A program made the translations under genes and the position numbers. Of a DNA stretch of 43,288 nucleotides, positions 23,232 to 30,133 are shown one piece after another. The number at the start of each line of letters is the position of its first letter. The first letter of the stretch is position 1. The DNA comes from CAZABP01 sp964483245 (GTDB lineage: Bacteria; Planctomycetota; UBA1135; UBA2386). The DNA is taken from the NCBI GenBank assembly GCA_964483245.1, contig CAZABP010000041.1, forward strand, positions 1 to 43,288, written 5' to 3'. Under the pieces are notes generated by a model, which had not been told where the DNA came from, searched no databases, and saw only the letters and a list, made by a program, of their open reading frames with translations.

Positions 23232-24644
23232 ATGGCCGATTCCTACCGCACCGAGAGGGACACGATGGGCGAGATCCGGGTGCCTGCTGCCGCCTACTAT
23301 GGCGCGCAGACGGCTCGGGCCCGCGACAACTTTCCAGTCAGCCTGCGGCCGATCCCGGCGCCGGTGATCCGCGCCCTCGGCGCGATCAAGGCGGCGGCGG
23401 CGCAGGTCAACCGCGAGCTCGGGCGTCTCCCGGCGGAGCTGGCCGACGTGATCGGCAAGGCGGCCGAGGAGGTCGCCGCCGGCAAGCTCGACGCCGAGTT
23501 CGTCGTCGACGTGTTCCAGACCGGCAGCGGGACGTCGTCGAACATGAATGCGAACGAGGTCATCGCGAACCGCGCCTGCGAGCTGCTCGGCCAGCCGCGT
23601 GGCGCGAAGGCGGTGCATCCGAACGACCACGTCAACATGGGGCAGTCGAGCAACGACGTGTTCCCGAGCGCGGTCCAGCTCGGGATCGCGTTTGCGCTGC
23701 ACGAGCAGCTGATGCCGGCGCTCGGGCAGCTGGCGGAGCGGCTGCACGCGCTGGCGGACCAGCACTTCGGAGTCGTCAAGACCGGGCGCACGCACCTGAT
23801 GGATGCGATGCCGATCCGTTTCGGGCAGGTGTTCCGTGGCTACGCGGCGCAGGTGGACCGCGCCGCGGCGCGGCTGCGCGACGCGCTGGCGGCGGTCTGC
23901 GAGCTGCCGCTCGGTGGCACGGCGGTGGGCACCGGGATCAATGCCGACCCACGGCTCGCCGCCGGGATCTGCCGCGAGCTCGCGCGCCGGACGGGGCTGC
24001 CGATCCGCGAGACGGGCGACCACTTCCAGGCGCAGGCGAGCCTCGACATCGTCGTGCAGGTCAGCGGCACCTGCCGGACGTTCGCGACGGCGTTCTTCAA
24101 GATTGCGAACGACATCCGTTGGATGTCCTCGAGCGTGATGGGGGAGCTGCGGATCCCGGAGCTGCAGCCGGGCAGCTCGATCATGCCGGCGAAGGTCAAC
24201 CCGGTGATCTGCGAGTCGGTGCAGATGCTGTGCGGGCAGGTGCTCGGCAACGACGCCGCGGTGGCGTTCGGCAACTCGCAGGGGCAGTTCGAGCTCAACA
24301 CGATGATGCCGTTCATGGCGCGCAATGCGGTCGAGTCGATCGAGCTGCTGGCCAACGGCGCGCGGATGTTCCGCACCAAGCTGCTGGATGGGATCGACGT
24401 CACCGAGAAGGCGACCGCGCTCGTGCAGCGCAATCCGATCCTGGCGACCGCGCTGAACCTCGCGGTCGGCTACGAGACCGCGGCGAAGATCGCGAAGGCG
24501 GCGGCAGCGAGCGGACGCACGGTGCGGGAAGTCGCCGCCGAGATGACGGACCTGCCGGCGGCGAAGCTCGACGAGCTGCTCGATCCGGCGCGGATGTGCG
24601 GCGAGTGGGGGAAGCACCGCGGCGATCCGCGCAAGCCGGGCTGA
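23232..24644 (+). CDS. fumC: Class II fumarate hydratase
   Basis: Catalyses fumarate to L-malate in the TCA cycle, a cytosolic homotetramer of the aspartase/fumarase superfamily. The 470-residue protein has RTERDTMGEIRVPAAAYYGA, FQTGSGTSSNMNANEVIANR, HVNMGQSSNDVFPSA, KTGRTHLMDAMPIRFGQ, the mobile signature loop GSSIMPAKVNPVICESV with the catalytic Ser, and GNSQGQFELNTMMPF. The PAKVNPV form (rather than PGKVNPT) is shared with aspartases, so an aspartase or mixed role is not fully excluded. The QGQFELN and QMLCGQVLGND context favours fumarase. ATG at 23232. It is convergent with the HlyD-like gene. Confidence 0.9.
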   Translation: MADSYRTERDTMGEIRVPAAAYYGAQTARARDNFPVSLRPIPAPVIRALGAIKAAAAQVNRELGRLPAELADVIGKAAEEVAAGKLDAEFVVDVFQTGSGTSSNMNANEVIANRACELLGQPRGAKAVHPNDHVNMGQSSNDVFPSAVQLGIAFALHEQLMPALGQLAERLHALADQHFGVVKTGRTHLMDAMPIRFGQVFRGYAAQVDRAAARLRDALAAVCELPLGGTAVGTGINADPRLAAGICRELARRTGLPIRETGDHFQAQASLDIVVQVSGTCRTFATAFFKIANDIRWMSSSVMGELRIPELQPGSSIMPAKVNPVICESVQMLCGQVLGNDAAVAFGNSQGQFELNTMMPFMARNAVESIELLANGARMFRTKLLDGIDVTEKATALVQRNPILATALNLAVGYETAAKIAKAAAASGRTVREVAAEMTDLPAAKLDELLDPARMCGEWGKHRGDPRKPG

Positions 24645-24728
24645 GAGCCTGTTCCCAAATCCCCGCTGCGTTCGGCCGGCTGCGGCGGCCGCCGGACTGC
24701 GTCGCGCCTCATCGACGCCCTGCCTGGG

Positions 24729-25580
24729 TCAGCGCCCGGCTGGCGCCGGCGCCGGGTCCGCCTGCGGAAGCGGTTCGACCTCGACGCGCAGACCGCTTGG
24801 CCATGGCTCCTCGGTGTTCGGCAGCTCCAGCCGGACGCGCACTGTCTGGCTCGCCGGATCGATCTGCGGGCCGACCATCGCCACGAGCCCATGGCGCGGC
24901 GCCACGCCATGCCCGGGGTGCACGATCAACTGCGTGCCGGGCCGGCATTGCGCGAGCTCGGCCACCGGACAGGCGAACTCGACGCGCAGCGGATCCGTCC
25001 GTTGCACCTCGAGCACCGGCGTCAGCCGCTCAGCGGATTCCCCGGCGCGCAGCAGATGCTGCGTGACGACGCCGTCGAACGGGCTGCGCAGCCAACGCTG
25101 TTCCAGCAGCTCGCGCGCCAGCTCGCGCTGCACTTCGCGCGCGCGCTGTTCCTGCCGGGCCAGTTCGAGTCGTGCCCGCGCGATCGCAGTGGCCAGCCGC
25201 CGCGCCTCGAGCTCGGCCGACGACTTGATCTCCTGCGCCAGCAGCTCGGCCGCGCGCGCCTCTTCGCGCTGTGCCAGCTCCAGCTCGAGCTCCGCCCGGC
25301 GCAGGTCGGCATCGCCGTCGCAGAGGATCTCGAGCCGGCGGAGCTCCAGCTGCTGCACCGTCGCGTCCAGCCGCGCGAGGAACTGGCCGGCGCTCACGCG
25401 TTCCCCTTCGGCCGCCAGCAGCTCCGTGATCCGGCCATCCTGGACGAAGGCCAGGACCGCCTTCCGGCTCGGCTCGGTCAGACCGACCCACGGCCGGACC
25501 GGCGCCTGTTGCGCGCCCCGGAGGGCGCCGGACAGCAGTGCCAGCAAGAGCAGGCCGGGCAGCAGGCGATCGAGCCGCAT
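24729..25580 (-). CDS. HlyD/RND-type periplasmic adaptor (membrane fusion protein)
   Basis: A 283-residue exported protein with a signal peptide (RLLPGLLLLALLSGALRGAQ). The order is barrel-sandwich half (VLAFVQDGRITELLAAEGER, VSAGQFLARLD), then a long alpha-helical hairpin (~85-155, Glu/Arg/Ala-rich), then the second lipoyl half RSPFDGVVTQHLLRAGES and a beta-barrel (DPLRVEFACPVAELAQCRPG). These are the hallmarks of adaptors that link inner-membrane pumps to outer-membrane channels. It is shorter than AcrA-type proteins. No pump or TolC gene is visible nearby, so the partner is unknown. Upstream by 48 nt is a 58-residue membrane protein gene on the same strand, likely the same transcript. Confidence 0.88.
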   Translation of the reverse strand: MRLDRLLPGLLLLALLSGALRGAQQAPVRPWVGLTEPSRKAVLAFVQDGRITELLAAEGERVSAGQFLARLDATVQQLELRRLEILCDGDADLRRAELELELAQREEARAAELLAQEIKSSAELEARRLATAIARARLELARQEQRAREVQRELARELLEQRWLRSPFDGVVTQHLLRAGESAERLTPVLEVQRTDPLRVEFACPVAELAQCRPGTQLIVHPGHGVAPRHGLVAMVGPQIDPASQTVRVRLELPNTEEPWPSGLRVEVEPLPQADPAPAPAGR

Positions 25581-25628
25581 CGGATCCTGGATCGGCCGCT
25601 GCGGGTGCCCGGCTGAGGCGGAAGCGGA

Positions 25629-25805
25629 TCAGCCGGCCTCGGCCGGCGCCTGCGCGTTCCGTCGGCCCGACGCCATCGCGCGGATCGCGGCGAACGCCGC
25701 CTTCAGGATCACGAGCGGCAGATACAGGAACAGGACGAGCGGAATCGTCGCGAACAGGATCGCGATCTCGATGACCCAGAAGCTGAACGTCCAGAACCAG
25801 CGCAT
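25629..25805 (-). CDS. 58-residue hydrophobic membrane protein
   Basis: A short open frame starting ATG at 25805 and ending at 25629. It begins MRWFWTFSFWVIEIAILFAT and continues with a second hydrophobic stretch (IPLVLFLYLPLVILKAAFAA), then a basic/Ala-rich tail (RAMASGRRNAQAPAEAG). One long or two short membrane helices with an aromatic N-terminus make chance unlikely. No family recognised. It lies immediately before the HlyD-like gene on the same strand, so it may be a small subunit or anchor of that adaptor system (inference). No clear ribosome binding site is seen. Confidence 0.6.
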   Translation of the reverse strand: MRWFWTFSFWVIEIAILFATIPLVLFLYLPLVILKAAFAAIRAMASGRRNAQAPAEAG

Positions 25806-25828
25806 GCAGGCCGCAGCAGGCGCAGAAG

Positions 25829-25834
25829 TATAGT
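25829..25834 (+). promoter_or_regulatory. Candidate -10 element TATAGT for the DJ-1 gene
   Basis: AGAAGTATAGTCGCG resembles the murQ site GAAGCTATACTCGCC. It lies 22 nt before the ATG, and GGAGG sits in the predicted leader. Confidence 0.5.
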
Positions 25835-25855
25835 CGCGTGCTGGAGGTCACAACG

Positions 25856-26416
25856 ATGGCGGATCCAAGGGTTCTCATCCTGCTCGCCGAGGGCGCCGAG
25901 GAGATGGAGGTCGTGATCACGACCGACGTGCTCCGCCGCGCCGGCCTCGACGTGCAGCTCGCCGGTCTGCGCGACGGCAAGCCGGTCCGCTGCAGCCGCG
26001 GCGTGCAGCTCGTGCCGGATCTCGCGCTGGCAGCGGCGACCGGCGACTACGACGCGATCGTGGTGCCGGGCGGCGGCGGCGGTGCCGAGCGGCTCGCCCA
26101 CGACCCGGAGGTCGGCAAGCGCCTGCGCGCACAGGAGGAGCGTCGCGGCTGGATCGCGGCGATCTGTGCCGGGCCGACCGCGCTGGTCGCGCATGGAGTG
26201 GGCAAGGGGCGACGCTTCACGTGCCACCCGTCTGCTGAGCGCGTCGTCGCCGGGCATGGCCGGGTCAGCCACGATCCGGTCGTCGTCGATGGGAATCTGA
26301 TCACCAGCCGCGGACCCGGCACCGCATTCGAGTTCGCGCTGGCGATCGCCGCCGCGCTGGTCGGGCGCGAGAAGGCCGACTCCCTGCGCGAGCCGATGCT
26401 GGTCGAAGCGCGCTGA
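25856..26416 (+). CDS. DJ-1/YajL family protein
   Basis: A 186-residue DJ-1/PfpI superfamily protein of the DJ-1/YajL/ThiJ branch. Members act as glyoxalase III, oxidative-stress sensors or protective chaperones. Seen are the acidic partner EGAEEMEVVITTDVLRRAG (Glu near residue 15), DYDAIVVPGGGGGAERL, the nucleophile elbow AAICAGPTALVAHG (reactive Cys ~106) and the C-terminal signature TSRGPGTAFEFALAIA. The fold and active-site Cys/Glu are complete. ATG at 25856 has GGAGG at ideal spacing and precedes the first strand RVLILLAEGAEE; an in-frame ATG... alternative 18 nt upstream is less likely. The deglycase activity claimed for the family is disputed, so I assign no reaction. Confidence 0.93.
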   Translation: MADPRVLILLAEGAEEMEVVITTDVLRRAGLDVQLAGLRDGKPVRCSRGVQLVPDLALAAATGDYDAIVVPGGGGGAERLAHDPEVGKRLRAQEERRGWIAAICAGPTALVAHGVGKGRRFTCHPSAERVVAGHGRVSHDPVVVDGNLITSRGPGTAFEFALAIAAALVGREKADSLREPMLVEAR

Positions 26417-26420
26417 TCGC

Positions 26421-26813
26421 TCAGCGCGTTGCGCCCGCCCAGTCGAGGCGGACCGCGCCGCGCACGCTGCCGGGCCGCTCGCCGCGCGGACCGGGCGCCG
26501 CCGGACAGACGAACTGCAGCCTGGTGCTGCCGTCGCCGCGCACTGGCGACCAGGTGCGCAGGTGGTCGACTTCGCCGTCGCCGTCCCGATCGACGAGCTC
26601 GACCGGGAGGGGCTCACGCCCATGTGTGAACACCGCCAGCTCGGTCAGGTCGCAGCCGGGCAGCGCGTCGCGCAGCTGCGCCAGTGGCACGTCGATCTCC
26701 GCCAGCGCGAGATCCGCATCGCCCGCCGTCCGCAGCGGGACGGCAAGGTAATCGCTGTGCGCGGGCACGCATGCCGCGGCGAGCAGCGCGAGGCAGAGCC
26801 ATGGAGGTGGCAG
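26421..26813 (-). CDS. Small exported/lipoprotein-like protein with uncertain start next to tRNA-Cys
   Basis: The frame ends at 26421. Its C-terminal ~105 residues read as a real domain (LRTAGDADLALAEIDVPLAQ, CDLTELAVFTHGREPLPVEL) with a calcium-loop-like DRDGDGEVD. The N-terminus WLCLALLAAACVP looks like a lipoprotein signal (lipobox LAAAC), but no ATG or TTG is in frame ahead of it. The only choices are CTG at 26813 or 26786, a GTG deeper in tRNA-Cys, or GTG at 26768, which loses the signal. CTG 26813 lies within the 3' acceptor region of tRNA-Cys, so gene and tRNA overlap or the gene was truncated at the tRNA. It weakly recalls DUF4861-type beta domains. Function unknown; convergent with the DJ-1 gene, 4 bp away. 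Confidence 0.5.
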   Translation of the reverse strand: MPPPWLCLALLAAACVPAHSDYLAVPLRTAGDADLALAEIDVPLAQLRDALPGCDLTELAVFTHGREPLPVELVDRDGDGEVDHLRTWSPVRGDGSTRLQFVCPAAPGPRGERPGSVRGAVRLDWAGATR

Positions 26814-26875
26814 CCGTAATCGAACCGGCGTACACGGATTTGCAATCCGTTGCCTAACCACTTGGCTATGCCACC
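26802..26875 (-). tRNA. tRNA-Cys (anticodon GCA)
   Basis: The minus strand gives acceptor GGTGGCA/TGCCACC, discriminator T, encoded CCA (26804-26802), D-arm AGCCAAGTGGTTAGGC, anticodon stem-loop CGGATTGCAAATCCG and T-arm CCGGTTCGATTACGG. This tRNA encodes CCA, whereas the tRNA-Leu at 23059 does not. Confidence 0.96.
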
Positions 26876-26930
26876 AAAAGCGGCCGAGGAACGTAGGCAC
26901 GAGCCTGTTCCCGTGCAAGGCCGGGTCGGA

Positions 26931-26936
26931 TAGCGT
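26931..26936 (+). promoter_or_regulatory. Candidate -10 element TAGCGT for the NIL-ggt unit
   Basis: GGATAGCGTGCCCGCCCC, similar to sites at 10663 and, on minus, 31543-31538. It lies 50 nt before the NIL gene. Confidence 0.35.
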
Positions 26937-26986
26937 GCCCGCCCCTGGCTCCGGCCGCGCCGCCTCGCGCCGCCACTCGCACGCCC

Positions 26987-27232
26987 GTGAAGACCAAGAA
27001 GAACATCCACTTCGAGTTCTCGCAGGAACTCGTCAAGCAGCCGCTGCTGTACCAGCTGAACCGCCAGTTCGACGTGGTTGTCAACATCCGCGGCGCGTCG
27101 GTCACGGATGAGGGTGGCTTCATCGCGCTCGAGCTCGAAGGGGAGCAGGCCGAGGTGGAACGGGTGCTGCAGTACCTGCGGGACACCGGCGTCCAGGTCA
27201 GCGAAGGGCTGGGCGGCGCCGGCGGGCGGTGA
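26987..27232 (+). CDS. NIL-domain protein
   Basis: An 81-residue protein consisting of just a NIL (ferredoxin-like beta-alpha-beta) domain, best known as the substrate-sensing C-terminal domain of the methionine ABC ATPase MetN and from certain ferredoxins. Seen are IHFEFSQELVKQPLLYQLNR, FDVVVNIRGASV, FIALELEGEQAEVERVLQYL and RDTGVQVSE. As a free-standing domain it may sense a small ligand such as methionine or a thiol compound (inference). It starts at GTG 26987 and ends in a GTGA overlap with ggt, so the two are translated together. That coupling hints at a link to sulfur amino acid or glutathione turnover. Confidence 0.85.
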   Translation: MKTKKNIHFEFSQELVKQPLLYQLNRQFDVVVNIRGASVTDEGGFIALELEGEQAEVERVLQYLRDTGVQVSEGLGGAGGR

Positions 27233-28920
27233 TCGCCCGGCGCACGGCCTGGCTGTGGGTCCCGCTGCTGCTGGCGGCGGGGCGGCTGGGGCTGACGAAC
27301 GATCAGGTCGCGACCGGACGCGAAGGCGCCGTCGTGGCAGCCGAGCCGATGGCGGCGCGGATCGGACTCGACGTGCTGCTGGCCGGCGGCAACGCCGTCG
27401 ATGCGGCGGTGGCGACGTTCCTGGCGCTCGCGGTCACCCATCCGCAGGCCGGGAACCTCGGTGGGGGTGGTTTCCTGTTGGTGCGGCTGGCGGATGGAAC
27501 GGCGACGACGTTCGACTTCCGCGAGAAAGCGCCGGCTGCGGTCGATGCCGGGACGTACCTGCGTGCCGACGGCACGGTCGACGAAGCGCTGCTGCGCCAG
27601 GGCGTGACTGCCGCCGGTGTGCCCGGCAGTCCGGCCGGCATGCTCGCGGTGTTGGAGCGGTTCGGCACGCGCCCGATCGCCGAGCTCGCGGCGCCGGCGA
27701 TCCGCTTGGCGCGCGAAGGGTTCCTGGTGAGCCGGTTCCTCGCGGAAGACCTGGCCGACGCGCAGGCTGATCTGGCGCGTCACCCGAGCACGCGTGCGAT
27801 CTTCTTCCGCGGTGACCGGCCGCTGCAGGCGGGCGAGCGGCTGGTGCAACCGGACCTGGCGGCGACGCTGCAGCGGTTCGCGCAAGGCGGGTTCGACGGG
27901 TTCTACGCCGGCGACACGGCGCGCGCGATCACGCAGCAGATGCAGCGTGACGGCGGCTGGATCACGGCCGAGGATCTCGCCGCCTACCGCGTCGTCGAGC
28001 GGGCCCCGCTGCGTGGCAGCTACCGCGGGCACGAGATCCTGTCGATGCCGCCACCGTCGTCGGGCGGGGTCGCGCTGCTGCAGATGCTGAACCTGCTCGA
28101 GCCGTACGACCTGGCGTCGCTCGGGTGGGGCGGTTCGCGCTCGATCCATTTGCTGACCGAGGCGATGCGGCGCGCCTACGCCGACCGTGCACGCTGGCTC
28201 GGTGATCCGGACCACCATGAGGTTCCGGTCGCGGGTCTCATCGACAAGGAATACGCCGATCGGCTGCGGCGCGGGTTCCGCACTGACCGGATCAGCGACG
28301 TGATCGGACCTGGGCTGCCACCGGGAGCCAAGGAGAGCGACGACACGACGCACTTCTCGGTCGTCGATGCCGCCGGGAACGCGGTCGCCTGCACGACGAC
28401 GATCAACGCGACGTTCGGTGCGGGCGTCGTGGTCGAAGGGGCCGGGTTCCTGCTCAACAACGAGATGGACGACTTCAGCGCGAAGCCGGGCGTGCCGAAC
28501 CAGTACGGGCTGATCGGTGGGCGTGCGAACGCGATTGCGCCGGGCAAGCGGATGCTGTCGTCGATGACGCCGACGATCGTGCTACGCGACGGCAAGCCGG
28601 TGCTCGTGCTCGGGAGTCCGGGTGGCGGCCGCATCATCAACACGGTGCTGCAGGTGGTCGTGAACGTGCTCGACCACGGGATGCCGTTGCCGGCCGCGGT
28701 CGCCGCGCCGCGCGTGCACCACCAGTGGAAGCCGGAGACGCTCGACTGGGAGCCACAGGCGTTGGTGCCGGATGTGCGCGAGGCGCTGACGCTGCTCGGA
28801 CACCGATTCGCCGAGAAGCCACGCCCGATCGGGCGCTGCCAGGCGATCGCGATCGGTCCGGACGGGCTGCGGACTGCGGTGGCGGACCCGCGCTCCGGTG
28901 GGGCAGCGCTGGCGTACTAG
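27229..28920 (+). CDS. ggt: Gamma-glutamyltransferase
   Basis: Cleaves gamma-glutamyl bonds (for example in glutathione) and transfers glutamate to water or amino acids; an N-terminal-nucleophile hydrolase that self-cleaves into two subunits. The 563-residue precursor has an N-terminal hydrophobic segment (TAWLWVPLLLAAGRLGL) suggesting export. Seen are GREGAVVAAEPMAARIGLDV, LLAGGNAVDAAVATFLAL, NLGGGGFLLV, REKAPAA, and the cleavage site DDTTHFSVVDAAGNAVACTT, where Thr373 would be the new N-terminal nucleophile. GSPGGGRI closes the active site. GTG at 27229 overlaps the NIL gene stop. The 3' neighbour on the opposite strand ends only 4 bp away. Confidence 0.96.
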   Translation: MIARRTAWLWVPLLLAAGRLGLTNDQVATGREGAVVAAEPMAARIGLDVLLAGGNAVDAAVATFLALAVTHPQAGNLGGGGFLLVRLADGTATTFDFREKAPAAVDAGTYLRADGTVDEALLRQGVTAAGVPGSPAGMLAVLERFGTRPIAELAAPAIRLAREGFLVSRFLAEDLADAQADLARHPSTRAIFFRGDRPLQAGERLVQPDLAATLQRFAQGGFDGFYAGDTARAITQQMQRDGGWITAEDLAAYRVVERAPLRGSYRGHEILSMPPPSSGGVALLQMLNLLEPYDLASLGWGGSRSIHLLTEAMRRAYADRARWLGDPDHHEVPVAGLIDKEYADRLRRGFRTDRISDVIGPGLPPGAKESDDTTHFSVVDAAGNAVACTTTINATFGAGVVVEGAGFLLNNEMDDFSAKPGVPNQYGLIGGRANAIAPGKRMLSSMTPTIVLRDGKPVLVLGSPGGGRIINTVLQVVVNVLDHGMPLPAAVAAPRVHHQWKPETLDWEPQALVPDVREALTLLGHRFAEKPRPIGRCQAIAIGPDGLRTAVADPRSGGAALAY

Positions 28921-28924
28921 ACGC

Positions 28925-30115
28925 TCAGCGGTCGCTGAGACCCTTGTCCTGTTCCTTGCGGCGCTCGCGCTTCTGCTTCAGGAACTCGTTGAACTTCTCT
29001 TCGGACCCGTACATCTGCGCGGCCTTCTGCCACACGCGCACCGTCTTCGCGTTGTGGTCCGCCTGCTTCGGCTCGACCGGCTCCTCGCCGAGTGTGACCG
29101 CCTCGAAGCCGGCATTCAGCCCCTCGAGCATGTTGGTCAGCAGCTGGTTCAGCTCGTAGGCCATCATCGAATCCGAGCGGTTGAAGTAGTCGATCGTGCG
29201 CAGCCGGTTCACGATCGGCGCGATCGCCTTGTACTTCATGCCGGCGAGGTCGTCCTTGACGCGGGTCCACTGCAGGCCACCGTCGTCGGCCGTCGCGATC
29301 CACTCGGCCATCTGGGTCTTCTCCTCCTCGGTGACGTCCTCGGCGAGCGGAAGCTCGTCGAGCGTCTTGGGATCGAAGACCTGATCCGCCGTCATCGCCT
29401 CTTCGGCCTTGGGTGCCGTGGCGTCGGCCGGCTTCTGCTTCTGCGCGGCGGCCTCGGCTGCCTTGCGCTCCTCCTCGGCCTTGGCGGCGGCGGCCTCGGC
29501 GAGCTTCTGCTGTTCGGCCTGGGCCGCTGCTTCGGCAGCGGCGCGATCGGCGGCCAGCTTCGCCGGATCCGGTGCGGCCGGCTGGGCCGGCGTCTGCGCC
29601 GTCTGGTTCTCGGCCGGCTGCTCGTCGTCGCGCAGCACGAACCACGCGCCGACGGCGAGGATCGCGATCGCCGCGATGCTGCCGCCGATCAGCAGACCCT
29701 TGCCGCCCTTCGCCTGCTCCTCACCCCCACGGCGCCGACCGCCGCGCTCGCGGGTCGCGGCTCCGGCCCGACCTGCGCGACCGCGCGTCGCCGCCAGCTC
29801 GGCGCCCGCCTCTTCGGCACGGCTCGCAGCGCGCGCACCCGTGCGTCCACTGGCGCGGCCCGCGGGCTTCACCGGGACGGGTGCCGGTGCCACCGGCTTC
29901 TTCGCGACCGGGACCGGCTTCGGCGCCGGGGCTGCCGGCTTCGCAGGCGTCGGGGGCACCGCGGCGGGCGGAGTCCCGGCGGCCGCCGAACTGCGTTGTG
30001 CCGCCACGTCGATCGTCGCGCCGCACGCCTTGCAGCGGGCGCTGTCGCTCTGGAACGTCTCCGGCAGGCGGTACTTCGCGCCGCAGTTGGCGCACACGAT
30101 CTGGATCAGGCTCAT
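28925..30115 (-). CDS. Zinc-ribbon/TM protein A with Ala-rich coiled coil
   Basis: A 396-residue protein of unknown function. Residues 1-40 are a CxxC-CxxC zinc ribbon (CANCGAKYRLPE, then ARCKACGATIDV). A long Pro/Ala/Lys then Arg/Gly-rich linker (~40-140) leads to one membrane helix (GLLIGGSIAAIAILAVGAWFV, ~143-163) and a Glu/Ala/Lys-rich coiled coil (~180-240). The C-terminal helical domain is ~250-396 (KYKAIAPIVNRLRTIDYF, YELNQLLTNMLEGL). The ribbon would be cytosolic and the C-terminal domain outside. ATG at 30115 with GGAG upstream. It follows protein B by 18 bp on the same strand, shares ribbon-TM-helical layout with it, and is probably co-transcribed. Similar architectures are frequent in Planctomycetota. 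Confidence 0.8.
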   Translation of the reverse strand: MSLIQIVCANCGAKYRLPETFQSDSARCKACGATIDVAAQRSSAAAGTPPAAVPPTPAKPAAPAPKPVPVAKKPVAPAPVPVKPAGRASGRTGARAASRAEEAGAELAATRGRAGRAGAATRERGGRRRGGEEQAKGGKGLLIGGSIAAIAILAVGAWFVLRDDEQPAENQTAQTPAQPAAPDPAKLAADRAAAEAAAQAEQQKLAEAAAAKAEEERKAAEAAAQKQKPADATAPKAEEAMTADQVFDPKTLDELPLAEDVTEEEKTQMAEWIATADDGGLQWTRVKDDLAGMKYKAIAPIVNRLRTIDYFNRSDSMMAYELNQLLTNMLEGLNAGFEAVTLGEEPVEPKQADHNAKTVRVWQKAAQMYGSEEKFNEFLKQKRERRKEQDKGLSDR

Positions 30116-30133
30116 ACGGGACTCCGGGAGAGT

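Noticed and set aside
23232..24644. Annotating this gene as aspartase
   Set aside because: The PAKVNPV loop is aspartase-like, but the remaining blocks and length favour class II fumarase; noted as an alternative only.
24645..26912. GAGCCTGTTCCC shared at ~24647 and ~26901
   Set aside because: A 12-mer match with no longer repeat, inverted ends or transposase between; likely chance or an old remnant.
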